A DNA stretch of 64,000 bases from Parasedimentitalea denitrificans (GCF_011813015.1 NZ_QHLQ01000004.1:62001-126000), one strand, 5' to 3'; positions 1 through 9,330 are shown, numbered from the stretch's first letter. Translations and numbers: made by a program. The notes: generated from the sequence alone by a model not told the origin.

Positions 1-3000
1 TGCCTTGGCCTTGGCCACGCCAGCCGCAATGGTGCCAACACCTGACGACGCCACCAGTTTCACTGTCACCTTACAGCGTGGGTTGATCTGCTTGAGGTCA
101 TAGATCAACTGCGCCAGATCCTCGATCGAGTAGATATCGTGGTGCGGCGGAGGCGAGATAAGCGTCACACCTTTGGTTGAGTGACGCAGACGCGCGATCA
201 GGTCTGTGACCTTCATACCCGGCAGCTGACCACCCTCACCCGGCTTGGCACCTTGGGCCACCTTGATTTCCAGCTCTTCACACTGGTTCAGGTATTCGGC
301 GGTGACGCCAAACCGGCCCGATGCAACTTGTTTGATCTTAGCGGATGGGTTGTCCCCATTTGGTTCTGGCACAAAGTGTGCCGGATCTTCACCACCCTCA
401 CCCGAGTCGGACTTAGCACCGATGCGGTTCATTGCAACGTTCAGGCTTTTGTGGGCTTCAGGCGACAACGCGCCCAGAGACATGCCCGGGGTGACAAAGC
501 GTTTGCGAATCGAAGTAATGCTTTCGACTTCTTCAATCGGCACAGCTTTGCCAAGAGGCTTGATGTCGAGCAGGTCACGCAGGTGGATTGGCGGATTGCT
601 TCGCATTTTGGTCGAATACTGCTTCCACAGTTCGAACGATGCCTTATCGCAAGCCATCTGCAACAGCTTCATCGAGTTAGCTTCCCAAGCGTGTGTCTCA
701 CCCGACTTACGCGCCTTGTAGAAGCCGCCAACAGGCAGCACATCCAGGCCATTTTTCCAGCCCTTGGCATGGGCTTGTTCGGCCTTGGTTTGAATGCCAG
801 TCACACCGATGCCCGAGATCCGGCTGGTCATGCCCGGGAAGAATTCGGCGCACATCGCGCGCGACAGGCCTACGGCCTCAAAGTTCAACCCGCCGCGGTA
901 AGAGGAAATCACCGAGATGCCCATCTTGGCCATGATCTTGAGCAGGCCCTGATCAATCGCTTCACGGTAGCGGGTAATGTTCTCTGTCAGGGTGCCGTCC
1001 AGCAAACCGCGCTCAACACGTTCAGCAATCGAATCTTCGGCCAGATAGGCGTTTACAACGGTTGCACCACAACCGATCAGCACCGCAAAGTAATGCGGGT
1101 CAATGCATTCTGCAGACCGAACGTTTAGCGAGCAGAATGTGCGCAGCCCCTTACGTGTCAGATGCGAATGCACTGCGCTGGTCGCCAGGATCATGGGCAT
1201 CGCAACCCGGTCGGCATCAGAATGCTGGTCCGTCAGGACCAAATGGCCAGCGCCAGACCGCACGGCCTCTTCTGTTTCAGCACGAACACGTGCCAAAGCG
1301 TCACTTAACGCGCCTTCACCGGGGGTAAATGTACAATCAATCTCGGCCAGAGGCGCGTTGAACTCTGCTGTCAGCTTGTCCCATTGAGCATTACCCACGA
1401 ATGGGCTCTCCAACACGATGATCTCGGTCTGGCTGCTGCTTTCTTCCAACACGTTCTTGAGGTTACCAAAACGAGTTTTCAGGCTCATCACCCGGAACTC
1501 ACGTAGGGAATCGATTGGTGGATTGGTGACCTGAGAGAAGTTCTGGCGGAAGAAGTGGCTTAGTGGACGGTACATCTTGGACAGAACCGCGCTGGGAGTG
1601 TCATCTCCCATCGAGGCAAGGGTTTCTTTGCCGTCTTCAGCCATAGGAGACAAGATCTGCTCCAACTCCTCCATGGTGTAACCTGCCGCACTTTGACGTT
1701 TGTGCAACTCTTTTCCGGTGAACAAAGGCTGTTCAGTTACACCAGACAGGGTTTCTTCGAGGTTGTTGATCTTGCCAACCCAGTCGCCAAACGGACGCGC
1801 CGCGGCCAGCTGATCTTTGATTTCGGTATCGCGGAACAGTTTGCCTTCTTTCATATCCACGGCAATCATCTGCCCCGGACCCAAGGCGCCCTTGGCGACC
1901 ACAGTGCCTTCATCAATCGGCACCATACCTGCCTCAGACCCTGCGATCAGCAGATCGTCACCAGTGATGACATAACGCATCGGACGCAAACCATTGCGAT
2001 CCAAACCTGCGCAGACCCAACGGCCATCTGTCATTGCAAGCGCAGCTGGGCCGTCCCATGGCTCCATCACCGAGTTGCAGTAGGAGTACATATCGACCCA
2101 AGGCTGCGGCAAGCCAACGACCTGTTTCGACCAGCTTTCCGGAACCAACATGGTTTTCGCCATTGGAGCAGATCGTCCCGCGCGCACCATGACTTCGAAC
2201 ACACCATCAAGAGCGGCCGAATCTGAGGCCCCGCTGGGCACGATTGGTTTGATGTCCTCTGCCAGATCACCAAAGAAGGCCGATGCCATGCGGATTTCAT
2301 GGCTCTTCATCCAGTTCAGGTTGCCCTTTAGCGTGTTGATCTCGCCGTTGTGGGCCAGCATCCGGAACGGCTGGGCCAGCCACCACTGTGGGAAGGTGTT
2401 AGTGGAATACCGCTGGTGATAGATCGCAAACGCACTGACGAACCGTTCGTCCATCAGATCGGGGTAGAAGACAGCTACCTGTTCAGCCAGCATCATGCCC
2501 TTATAGATGATTGAGCGACAGGACAGCGACGCAATATAGAGACCAGCAATACGCGCAGCAGCAGCGGCTTTTTCAATCCGGCGACGGATCACATACAGCT
2601 CACGCTCAAATGTTTCTTCGTCGACACCCTTGGAGTTGCTGATCAGGATCTGCTCAATCTCGGGGCGGGTTGCGTTGGCTTTTTCACCAAGGCAGGTCAC
2701 ATCAACTGGCACGTGGCGCCAGCCGTAGATGTAATAGCCCATGCGCAAAACTTCGGACTCGACGATAGTCCGGCAGGTTTCCTGTGCACCGAAATCAGTA
2801 CGTGGCAGGAAAACCTGACCCACGGCCATCAGCTGATCTTCACGCGGCTCGTGGCCGGTGCGTTTGATCTGGTCATAAAAGAACCGAACAGGGATCTCGA
2901 CGTGAATACCAGCGCCATCACCCGTCTTGCCGTCAGCATCTACAGCACCGCGGTGCCAGATTGCCTTTAGTGCATCAATGCCGGCTTCAACGACCTTGCG

Positions 3001-3141
3001 GCTTTTCTTGCCGTCGATAGAGACAACCAGACCCACACCGCACGAAGAGTGCTCTTCCGCTTCGGAGTATAGTCCGTTTTCCGCCATGTACTGGCGTTTG
3101 GCTTCTTCGGCACGCACCCATTCGGCATCATACTTGGTCAT
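1..3141 (-). CDS. gltB: Glutamate synthase (NADPH) large subunit, 3' end outside window
   Basis: This is the large subunit of NADPH-dependent glutamate synthase. It moves the amide nitrogen of glutamine onto 2-oxoglutarate in the cytoplasm and works as a complex with GltD. Reading starts at the ATG at 3141 and stays open to base 1, giving 1047 codons of a protein usually near 1,500 residues, so the C-terminal part is missing. The N-terminus has a short propeptide followed by Cys34 in the context SSCGVG, the expected N-terminal nucleophile of the class II glutamine amidotransferase domain after processing. Its ATG overlaps the stop of the upstream GFA-fold gene in an ATGA junction, which suggests translational coupling. 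Family call is secure. Confidence 0.97.
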   Translation of the reverse strand, partial: MTKYDAEWVRAEEAKRQYMAENGLYSEAEEHSSCGVGLVVSIDGKKSRKVVEAGIDALKAIWHRGAVDADGKTGDGAGIHVEIPVRFFYDQIKRTGHEPREDQLMAVGQVFLPRTDFGAQETCRTIVESEVLRMGYYIYGWRHVPVDVTCLGEKANATRPEIEQILISNSKGVDEETFERELYVIRRRIEKAAAAARIAGLYIASLSCRSIIYKGMMLAEQVAVFYPDLMDERFVSAFAIYHQRYSTNTFPQWWLAQPFRMLAHNGEINTLKGNLNWMKSHEIRMASAFFGDLAEDIKPIVPSGASDSAALDGVFEVMVRAGRSAPMAKTMLVPESWSKQVVGLPQPWVDMYSYCNSVMEPWDGPAALAMTDGRWVCAGLDRNGLRPMRYVITGDDLLIAGSEAGMVPIDEGTVVAKGALGPGQMIAVDMKEGKLFRDTEIKDQLAAARPFGDWVGKINNLEETLSGVTEQPLFTGKELHKRQSAAGYTMEELEQILSPMAEDGKETLASMGDDTPSAVLSKMYRPLSHFFRQNFSQVTNPPIDSLREFRVMSLKTRFGNLKNVLEESSSQTEIIVLESPFVGNAQWDKLTAEFNAPLAEIDCTFTPGEGALSDALARVRAETEEAVRSGAGHLVLTDQHSDADRVAMPMILATSAVHSHLTRKGLRTFCSLNVRSAECIDPHYFAVLIGCGATVVNAYLAEDSIAERVERGLLDGTLTENITRYREAIDQGLLKIMAKMGISVISSYRGGLNFEAVGLSRAMCAEFFPGMTSRISGIGVTGIQTKAEQAHAKGWKNGLDVLPVGGFYKARKSGETHAWEANSMKLLQMACDKASFELWKQYSTKMRSNPPIHLRDLLDIKPLGKAVPIEEVESITSIRKRFVTPGMSLGALSPEAHKSLNVAMNRIGAKSDSGEGGEDPAHFVPEPNGDNPSAKIKQVASGRFGVTAEYLNQCEELEIKVAQGAKPGEGGQLPGMKVTDLIARLRHSTKGVTLISPPPHHDIYSIEDLAQLIYDLKQINPRCKVTVKLVASSGVGTIAAGVAKAKA

Positions 3142-3563
3142 TGGTCTTCTCCTTCTTCGGGTGCAAACAGCGCGATAGTTTCAGTCGCTGTCAGCCGTTT
3201 ATGATCACCGGCCAGCGCATAGCCTTCCGGTTTTAGGTCGCTGAAGAACTCCAGCGCCATGGTGTTATTGGCGGCGTTGTCGAACAATCCGGCCGCCAGG
3301 CTTTTGTGATCATCGTGCACGGTCGCGTACCAGAGTGCCGATCCGCAGGTGTCACAGAACGCACGTTCTGCCCAATCAGATGAGCGGTAGGTTTTGACAG
3401 GCCCAGACACAGCAATTGACCCGGGAGCAGTTGGAACAGACATATACGTGCTGCTGGTCCAGCGACGGCACATGTCGCAATGACACGCCCGGATAACTGG
3501 GTCGGCACGGGTGGCAGTAATGGACACCGCACCGCACATGCACTGACCTTTCAACTCGCTCAT
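3138..3563 (-). CDS. GFA-family (DUF636) zinc-binding protein
   Basis: A small protein of the GFA fold, named after glutathione-dependent formaldehyde-activating enzyme; most members have no proven reaction. The fold's cysteine pattern is complete: CMCG near the start, CHCDMC about 25 residues later, and CDTCG in the middle, which together bind zinc. I place the start at the ATG at 3563 (141 residues), because AAGGAAG lies just upstream. The frame stays open another 27 codons but has no better signal there. The stop overlaps the gltB start by four bases (ATGA). It sits between a methyltransferase and gltB in the gap between gltD and gltB. That position hints at a link with one-carbon or nitrogen metabolism, but no substrate can be read from the sequence. 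Confidence 0.85.
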   Translation of the reverse strand: MSELKGQCMCGAVSITATRADPVIRACHCDMCRRWTSSTYMSVPTAPGSIAVSGPVKTYRSSDWAERAFCDTCGSALWYATVHDDHKSLAAGLFDNAANNTMALEFFSDLKPEGYALAGDHKRLTATETIALFAPEEGEDQ

Positions 3564-3662
3564 CCTTTGTCTTCCTTTTGCTATGCTGGCCATCCGGCCC
3601 TTTGGCTTTTGTGCCGCCAGCCCAATTATCAGGGCCCGCGACATCCTGTTTCGAATGTCTTG

Positions 3663-4658
3663 TCAGGTATTCATCTTTGGCTTCAGAAGCACGATGATCT
3701 GGTAGAAATCTTCGCTAGAGATATTGGTCCCAACGATGTCCCAGTCCTCGGCGATTTCTGCCAGCTTCTCCAAGGATACGCTGGTATCCCCATAGGCGGG
3801 TATTTTGGTCGAGGTGTCCAAGGAATGAGGTGCGAATGCCAGCCCCTTAGTCCGATGAGCCTCGATCAGAGCCTCGGCCCGCTTGGCATACACCGGATTG
3901 ATGTTCCAATATTCTTCGGGTCGGATGGTTATTGCCAACACCCCATCATCCTTGACCGCGAGGCGTAACGCTTTCAACGCTGCCTTCATTGCGTGGCCAG
4001 AGGTATGGGTGAAGACAGAGAACGCAAAGGCAAAGTCGAATGTCTTATCCGGAAACGGCAGCGTTTCCGGCACGTAGTCTGACAGCTTAAGCGCGTTTGG
4101 AATATCGCACGACCGACACTGGTCCAATGATGCCTCTAAAGGATCGCATCCGTGAACGTTGTCAGGATCCGAGTAATAGGTCATCAACCGCAAGAAACGC
4201 CCGTATCCACAGCCGAAATCTAACATAGTTGCGTCGTTCAAAGTACGCCCGGTTAGTCTGCTATAGTCATCGGCCACAGCACGCACAAAGCTTATGCTTT
4301 GCACCATCAGTGGAAGGCCGCTTTGTCCCGTCCATTTTGCCTGAACGGGCAATTCTGTCATTCGGGGTAATATCTTGGAGAGCTGCGGATAGTCGCTGAT
4401 CGGCAGGCTCCACATTAGTCGGGAAAACCCGTCCAACCCCAACCGGCGTAATACCGAGAGAACCTCTGCTCCACCGGTCGCGGCCAAGTCTTCTGCTTCG
4501 TTCAGTATGTCGCGTTCAAAGGCTAGAAACTTGATTTTTTGGTCAGCGTTCTGCGGTCGATTGGACATTACGCCTTGACCGTTTCCAGAGACCTTTTGAA
4601 CCTGTGGTTCTTCCGATTTTTCGACCGAAAATATGCGTTTGATTGATGCCAATTCCAT
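3663..4658 (-). CDS. Class I SAM-dependent methyltransferase
   Basis: A 331-residue protein with a Rossmann-type methyltransferase core. Motif I reads LDFGCGYGRF (about residue 145), an acidic residue follows at the end of strand 2 (CDPLE), and the later strand holds FDFAFAFSVFTH, typical of the methyltransferase type 11/12 group. About 140 residues before motif I have no family I recognise and may set the substrate. AAGGAG seven bases before the ATG fixes the start. A sigma70-like promoter lies about 30 bases upstream, so this gene probably heads a unit with the GFA protein and gltB. The substrate is unknown; a small molecule or a sugar/lipid acceptor is as likely as a protein. Confidence 0.8.
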   Translation of the reverse strand: MELASIKRIFSVEKSEEPQVQKVSGNGQGVMSNRPQNADQKIKFLAFERDILNEAEDLAATGGAEVLSVLRRLGLDGFSRLMWSLPISDYPQLSKILPRMTELPVQAKWTGQSGLPLMVQSISFVRAVADDYSRLTGRTLNDATMLDFGCGYGRFLRLMTYYSDPDNVHGCDPLEASLDQCRSCDIPNALKLSDYVPETLPFPDKTFDFAFAFSVFTHTSGHAMKAALKALRLAVKDDGVLAITIRPEEYWNINPVYAKRAEALIEAHRTKGLAFAPHSLDTSTKIPAYGDTSVSLEKLAEIAEDWDIVGTNISSEDFYQIIVLLKPKMNT

Positions 4659-4687
4659 TAGTCACTCCTTGCGGCAGTGCCGAATAT

Positions 4688-4715
4688 ATTATGGATGTTT
4701 GAGGCACACTGTGAA
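4688..4715 (-). promoter_or_regulatory. Predicted sigma70 promoter for the methyltransferase-GFA-gltB unit
   Basis: Read on the minus strand, TTCACA (4715-4710) and CATAAT (4693-4688) are separated by 16 bases. Each matches five of six consensus positions. Transcription would begin near 4681 and leave a leader of about 23 bases that contains the AAGGAG site of the methyltransferase gene. Confidence 0.55.
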
Positions 4716-4736
4716 TCGCCAAAGGCGGCCGTGCCC

Positions 4737-4762
4737 GTGCAATTGAAGCTCCACAATTGCAC
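4737..4762. repeat. Perfect inverted repeat upstream of the methyltransferase promoter
   Basis: GTGCAATTG at 4737-4745 and CAATTGCAC at 4754-4762 form exact nine-base arms around an eight-base spacer. The centre lies about 35 bases upstream of the predicted -35 box, where an activator would bind. It has no T-tract, so it is not an intrinsic terminator. The binding protein is unknown. Confidence 0.6.
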
Positions 4763-4860
4763 AAATCCAGCGCCGACGCTATTGTGCGTGCTGCCTTCAT
4801 CAAACATACAAATCATTCAATCCACTCGCATCAGAGTTGCTGCCTAGGCAGGCTGAACTT

Positions 4861-6300
4861 TCACTCAGCCGCCTGGATCATCGCTGCATCCATCTTTTCC
4901 AAGATCGCTTGCGCACAATCGCGACCATCTTTGATCGCCCAAACCACCAACGATGCACCGCGCACAATATCACCAACCGCGTAGACACCATCCATTTCGG
5001 TTGCGCCTGTGGTAAATTCCGCCTTGATGGTGCCCCAGCGGGTCACTGGCAATTCTGGCTGATCCCAAAGAGTTGGCAGGTCTTCTGGTTCAAAGCCTAG
5101 CGCCTTGATCACCAGATCTGCCTCTTCGACATAGTCGGCGCCTTCGATCACTTCTGGTGCTTGGCGACCCGAAGCATCCGGTTGCCCCAAGCGCATTTTC
5201 TGCACCACGACTCCCGAAACTTTGCCATTGTCGTCGGCGAACCCTTTCGGGGCTGACAACCACTCAAAAATAACACCTTCTTCTTCGGCATTCTGTGTTT
5301 CACGCTGGGAGCCCGGCATATTGGCCCGGTCGCGGCGATACAGACATTTGACCGAAGTCGCACCTTGGCGAATCGACGTCCGCACACAGTCCATTGCGGT
5401 GTCACCACCACCAATGACTACAACGCGTTTGCCTTTGGCATTCATCTGACCGCTGGTGAACTCAGCAACGTCGTCACCAAAGCTCTTCTTGTTCGACACC
5501 GTCAGAAAATCGATAGCTTTTTCAATGCCAGTTGCGCCGCTGCCCGGCATCGCCAGATCCCTGGATTTGTATACGCCAGTCGCGATGATGATCGCGTCAT
5601 GTTTGGCACGCAGGTCATCAAAGGAGATATCTTCGCCGATGGCACAGTTCAGTTCAAACTTTACACCGCCGTCAGCCAGCAGATCATTGCGACGCTGAAC
5701 CACGTCTTTCTCCAGCTTGAAACCGGGAATACCGTACATCAGCAAGCCACCTGCCCGATCCGAGCGATCATACACTGTGACCTGAACGCCAGCCTGACGC
5801 AGCATATCAGCGGCGGCCAGCCCGCCGGGTCCAGCACCAATAATCCCTACGCTTTCAGTCCGCTCTTTTTCAGGTGACGCGGGTTTTACCCAACCTTTGT
5901 CCCATGCTGTGTCGGTAATGTATTTTTCCACCGACCCGATGGTCACCGTGCCGTGGCCAGACTGTTCGATGACGCAATTGCCTTCGCACAGACGGTCCTG
6001 CGGACAGATCCGCCCACAGATCTCTGGGAACGTATTGGTTGCCTGGCTGGTTTGATAGGCCTCTTCCAACCTACCAGTCGCAGTCAATCGAAGCCAATCA
6101 GGGATGTTGTTGTGCAACGGACAGTGTGTCTGGCAATATGGAACGCCACACTGGCTGCAACGGCTAGACTGCTCCTCGGCCTTTGCGGCGGCATATTCGG
6201 TATAGATTTCGTCGAAATCTTCCTTGCGCGCATCGGCAGTGCGCTTTTCAGGCATATCACGCTCGATTTGCACGAATTTGAGCATCGGTTGCTTGGCCAC
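4861..6300 (-). CDS. gltD: Glutamate synthase (NADPH) small subunit
   Basis: The 479-residue small subunit feeds electrons from NADPH through FAD and two [4Fe-4S] clusters to GltB. The N-terminal cluster-binding region is clear: Cys48, Cys51, Cys56 and Cys60 (CSQCGVPYCQTHC), followed by CGRICPQDRLCEGNC. An FAD-binding GAGPGG motif lies near residue 154, and the NADPH-binding GGGDTAMDC lies near residue 299. Translation starts at a GTG (6298-6300) with GGGAG eight bases upstream. It is separated from gltB by about 1.7 kb that holds two other genes. It is divergent from uppP; I could not pick a convincing promoter in the 242-base gap. Confidence 0.97.
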   Translation of the reverse strand: MAKQPMLKFVQIERDMPEKRTADARKEDFDEIYTEYAAAKAEEQSSRCSQCGVPYCQTHCPLHNNIPDWLRLTATGRLEEAYQTSQATNTFPEICGRICPQDRLCEGNCVIEQSGHGTVTIGSVEKYITDTAWDKGWVKPASPEKERTESVGIIGAGPGGLAAADMLRQAGVQVTVYDRSDRAGGLLMYGIPGFKLEKDVVQRRNDLLADGGVKFELNCAIGEDISFDDLRAKHDAIIIATGVYKSRDLAMPGSGATGIEKAIDFLTVSNKKSFGDDVAEFTSGQMNAKGKRVVVIGGGDTAMDCVRTSIRQGATSVKCLYRRDRANMPGSQRETQNAEEEGVIFEWLSAPKGFADDNGKVSGVVVQKMRLGQPDASGRQAPEVIEGADYVEEADLVIKALGFEPEDLPTLWDQPELPVTRWGTIKAEFTTGATEMDGVYAVGDIVRGASLVVWAIKDGRDCAQAILEKMDAAMIQAAE

Positions 6301-6542
6301 GGGTCGAACTCCCTGATTTGGCTGGCTGCGATCTAAGGATAGTCAGAGCACGGCATTATTTAGGTCATCAATACTGACATAAGATATCAGCTTTCACCGT
6401 GTGATACCTGATGATACGGAAATGTACAGTAATTTTAGGGACTGATCCGGACCTAAATCATAGACTTTCATTTGAGACGCTGCACTTATACAAAACAAGG
6501 GCACATTGCGATCTCGCCCCGACCGTCAGGAAACCGAGTTTT

Positions 6543-7349
6543 ATGCCGTTATTTCAGCTTGTTCTGGTCGCGCTCATTCAGGGCATTACAGAATTTCTAC
6601 CCGTTTCCTCCTCCGGTCATCTGATTCTTCTCCCCTCTTTGACGGGCATGCAGGACCAAGGACAAGTGATCGATGTTGCGGCCCATATCGGCACTTTGGC
6701 CGCTGTCGTTATGTTTTTTTGGAGCGATGTCCGAGTCGCGTTACTTGGCCTACCCCGCTTACTATCAGGACGCGCCGACACGACAGGGTCGCGTCTCGCC
6801 CTGGGACTGGTGATCGCCACCATTCCAACGGTCCTTTTTGGTACCTTTCTGCATTTCACAGGCCTCAGCAGCAGCCTACGCTCCATGACCGTTATTGGGT
6901 GGACCATGTTGGGCTTTGGGATTGTACTTTATATTGCCGACCAAAAAGGCCGCACCCACAAGTCAACCGGCGACTGGGGAGCAAAGGACGCTTTGATCAT
7001 GGGGCTATGGCAGATGCTGGCTCTCTTCCCCGGCACTTCTCGGTCCGGGATCACCATCACCGGCTCGCGGCAGCTTGGCTACAACCGCACAGACGGCGCC
7101 CGCATCGCGATGCTTATGTCGATACCCACGATTATCGCTTCGGGTATTCTTTTAGGCTCGCAAGTGGCCGTCGAAGCTAACACAGCAGTTATCCGCGATG
7201 CGGGAATTGTGGCGGCACTATCTATGCTGTCCGCCCTTGTCGCACTTAGCCTTATGATGCGCTTACTGCGCAGCGTTAGCTTTACCCCATATGTGATCTA
7301 CCGCGTGATCCTTGGCCTGATCCTTCTGACGATTGCATATAGCAGCTAA
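6543..7349 (+). CDS. uppP: Undecaprenyl-diphosphatase
   Basis: An integral membrane phosphatase that dephosphorylates undecaprenyl diphosphate, recycling the lipid carrier for peptidoglycan and surface polysaccharide synthesis. The two family signatures are present: GITEFLPVSSSGHL directly after the start and PGTSRSGITITG in the second half. The rest is a series of hydrophobic helices, and 268 residues is the usual length. The frame extends 44 codons upstream, but the conserved N-terminus begins at the ATG at 6543, with a GGAAACCGAG-type site before it. It converges with the small NAD(P)-binding gene and leaves 17 bases between the stops. Confidence 0.96.
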   Translation: MPLFQLVLVALIQGITEFLPVSSSGHLILLPSLTGMQDQGQVIDVAAHIGTLAAVVMFFWSDVRVALLGLPRLLSGRADTTGSRLALGLVIATIPTVLFGTFLHFTGLSSSLRSMTVIGWTMLGFGIVLYIADQKGRTHKSTGDWGAKDALIMGLWQMLALFPGTSRSGITITGSRQLGYNRTDGARIAMLMSIPTIIASGILLGSQVAVEANTAVIRDAGIVAALSMLSALVALSLMMRLLRSVSFTPYVIYRVILGLILLTIAYSS

Positions 7350-7366
7350 TCGCCAGAAGACTTTCG

Positions 7367-8008
7367 TTACCAGCCCGCAGTCAGTCGCTGATGCGGGGCC
7401 GGACGCAACCCGACAAGATCCAACATGGCAACCGCAAAGTCCGCAAAGGATATGCGAGATTGCCCGTCTTCCTGCCGCACCAACTCGTCACGGCCAAGCG
7501 CATAACGGCCCGTTCTCACCTCAGGCAGTAACATCGCTGACGGACGTAGACAGGTCCAGTGTGCACTTTTCTCGCTCACTAATAACGCATCCTGCGCAAC
7601 ACAGGCTTCGGCAATTGGCCGGACACTTTGAGGCAGAAAGTCAGGCGCTGAAACAACGGTGTGATCTGATCCATCACCGAGCCGCAAAGTTGCGGCACCG
7701 CCGGTAATATAGACCGGCGTCCCACTGGCTTTGCTTGCGCTTAGAACCTGACCTGTCAGGGTAACCAATACACTTTCCTGCCCTGATGGAGGCCGCAAAG
7801 TTGAAATCACCGCATCATGCGCCCGGAACAATTCTTCCAACTTCTGAGGCTCGGCCAGAACATCCAACTGGACTTGTTTTAAATTCGGCTGACCACCCTC
7901 ATCACCAATCTTCCGTGCGCAGGCCGTGACCTGATGACCACGCAACAACGCTTCGCGCACAGCTTCACGACCAACATCACCCGTAGCGCCCAAGATTAAA
8001 ACTTTCAT
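7367..8008 (-). CDS. NmrA-like/atypical SDR NAD(P)-binding protein
   Basis: A 213-residue Rossmann protein that begins with the nucleotide-binding GATGDVG motif and continues like the atypical short-chain dehydrogenases (NmrA/SDR a5 type). These often act as NAD(P)H-dependent reductases or redox sensors. The usual YxxxK catalytic pair is not evident, so a sensor role or a non-classical reductase is possible. GGAG seven bases upstream supports the ATG at 8008. Its promoter lies inside two MarR-like operators (8054-8099), so it is probably induced by a small molecule or oxidant. No MarR gene is adjacent; the nearest in the window is at 50304-50744. Confidence 0.75.
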   Translation of the reverse strand: MKVLILGATGDVGREAVREALLRGHQVTACARKIGDEGGQPNLKQVQLDVLAEPQKLEELFRAHDAVISTLRPPSGQESVLVTLTGQVLSASKASGTPVYITGGAATLRLGDGSDHTVVSAPDFLPQSVRPIAEACVAQDALLVSEKSAHWTCLRPSAMLLPEVRTGRYALGRDELVRQEDGQSRISFADFAVAMLDLVGLRPAPHQRLTAGW

Positions 8009-8053
8009 TTCAGTTCTCCACCATTTTCATTCTAGCTGCCGCACAGGTCGGCC

Positions 8054-8099
8054 ATTTATCTTGATGTCGAGATAAATGCGATATCTCTTGATGTCAAGA
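8054..8099 (-). promoter_or_regulatory. Promoter overlapped by two MarR-type palindromic operators
   Basis: On the minus strand, TTGACA (8097-8092) and TATCTC (8074-8069) lie 17 bases apart. Each is embedded in a palindrome. One is at 8054-8077, with exact arms ATTTATCT and AGATAAAT. The other is at 8086-8099, TCTTGA-TG-TCAAGA. Both share the core ATCTTGATGTC/GACATCAAGAT, which resembles MarR-family operators. A repressor bound there would block both promoter boxes of the gene starting at 8008. Confidence 0.75.
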
Positions 8100-8116
8100 T
8101 AAATGACCCCGTCGCC

Positions 8117-8148
8117 AAAAAAGAAAGGCGCAGGGTTTCCCCTACGCC
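8117..8148 (-). terminator. Intrinsic terminator of the NDUFA9-like gene
   Basis: On the minus strand a GC-rich stem (GGCGTAGGG paired with CCTGCGCC, one G-U) is followed by TTTCTTTTTT. It lies 26 bases after the stop of the gene at 8175-9167. Confidence 0.85.
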
Positions 8149-8174
8149 TTGCCCAAATTAGTTTAATTGCCGCC

Positions 8175-9167
8175 TTAGCCGTCGTGACGCAGATTGCGGG
8201 CAGATCCGGTGATTGCGTCGTATTGACCAGATGGACGGAACTTCCAAAGGTAATCCGGCAAAACCGAGCCCAAAATCACTGGCTGCACATCCAGATCAGC
8301 AAATCCCTTGGCGCCTTCGGACACCACACAATCACAGGCCAATTGGCGCAATTGATCACGTGTCAGCATACCATTTTTGATGAGCTGGAAACTAATGGCC
8401 TGCATCATGTCAAAGCCAAAGGCCGTCAGCCATGCGGCAAACCCAGGGAGGGAAATCACCAGACGACGACGGTGAATCACTTCCAGCATCTCTTCCATCA
8501 ACGCTTGGAAACTCTTCACCTCTGGGCCGCCCAATTCATAAACGCCACCCTCGGCATCGCCCAGTACACCTTTGACCGCAGCTTTAGCTACGTCATCGGC
8601 GAACACTGGCTGGAACAAAGTCTTACCACGTGCAATCGGCAGCACTGGACCGAATCGTGTCATGCCTGCAAATCGGTTAAAGAAGTTATCCTCGGTGCCG
8701 AACACAATGGAAGGACGCAGAATCATGGCGTTTGGCATGTGCTGCAACACAGCCGCTTCACCCGCCGCCTTGCTGCGGCCATATGCGCTTGGCGATTCAT
8801 TATCTGCGCCAATTGCAGACAGATGCACCATGTTTCCGACGCCCTGCTCTGCGGCAATCCGTGCAATCCGTTCGGCACCATCGACATGGATGGCTTCGAA
8901 GGTGTTTTTACCAACTTCGCTCAGAACACCGACACAGTTCACCACCGCGTCGCTTCCCTGCATCACCGCAGCAACCGAAGCATCATCCCGGATATTGCAG
9001 AAAACCGGCTCTACCTGTCCAGGAACACCATACGGCTTTACGTGCATAGCCTCATTTGGACGGCGCACGGCGACCCGTACCCGCCAGCCTTCCTTGGCCA
9101 TGCGGCGCGCGATGTAGCGGCCGACAAAACCAGATCCGCCATAGATCGTGACCAGTTGGGACATCAT
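8175..9167 (-). CDS. Complex I NDUFA9-like NAD(P)-binding protein
   Basis: A 330-residue extended-SDR-like protein of the NDUFA9/complex I 39-kDa group found in alphaproteobacteria, probably an accessory subunit or assembly factor of NADH:ubiquinone oxidoreductase. The N-terminal nucleotide site reads YGGSGFVGRYIARR, and a YGRSKAAGE segment near residue 130 corresponds to the YxxxK site. Two ATG codons are consecutive; TAGGAG precedes them and fits either (330 or 329 residues). It has its own intrinsic terminator. Function is inferred from family resemblance, and a simple sugar-nucleotide epimerase is less likely. Confidence 0.85.
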   Translation of the reverse strand: MMSQLVTIYGGSGFVGRYIARRMAKEGWRVRVAVRRPNEAMHVKPYGVPGQVEPVFCNIRDDASVAAVMQGSDAVVNCVGVLSEVGKNTFEAIHVDGAERIARIAAEQGVGNMVHLSAIGADNESPSAYGRSKAAGEAAVLQHMPNAMILRPSIVFGTEDNFFNRFAGMTRFGPVLPIARGKTLFQPVFADDVAKAAVKGVLGDAEGGVYELGGPEVKSFQALMEEMLEVIHRRRLVISLPGFAAWLTAFGFDMMQAISFQLIKNGMLTRDQLRQLACDCVVSEGAKGFADLDVQPVILGSVLPDYLWKFRPSGQYDAITGSARNLRHDG

Positions 9168-9330
9168 TTGGCTCCTAACTTTAGCTGTTCACCCGATCTA
9201 CCGCTCTACGCCCCTGCAAACAAGGCGCAAAACACCACAGATTGAACCCAAACATTCCCTTTTCAGTGCCATGCATATGAGAACCCGCAAACCTGAGCGT
9301 ATAAGAACGGAAAATTCTGCAAAAATCCGT

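Noticed and set aside
181..1128. A 315-codon plus-strand frame opposite gltB
   Set aside because: The minus strand encodes conserved GltB throughout, so this is a shadow frame.
8103..9245. A 380-codon open frame opposite the NDUFA9-like gene
   Set aside because: Starts at the operator and terminator region and shows no recognisable family; the minus-strand gene is clearly coding.
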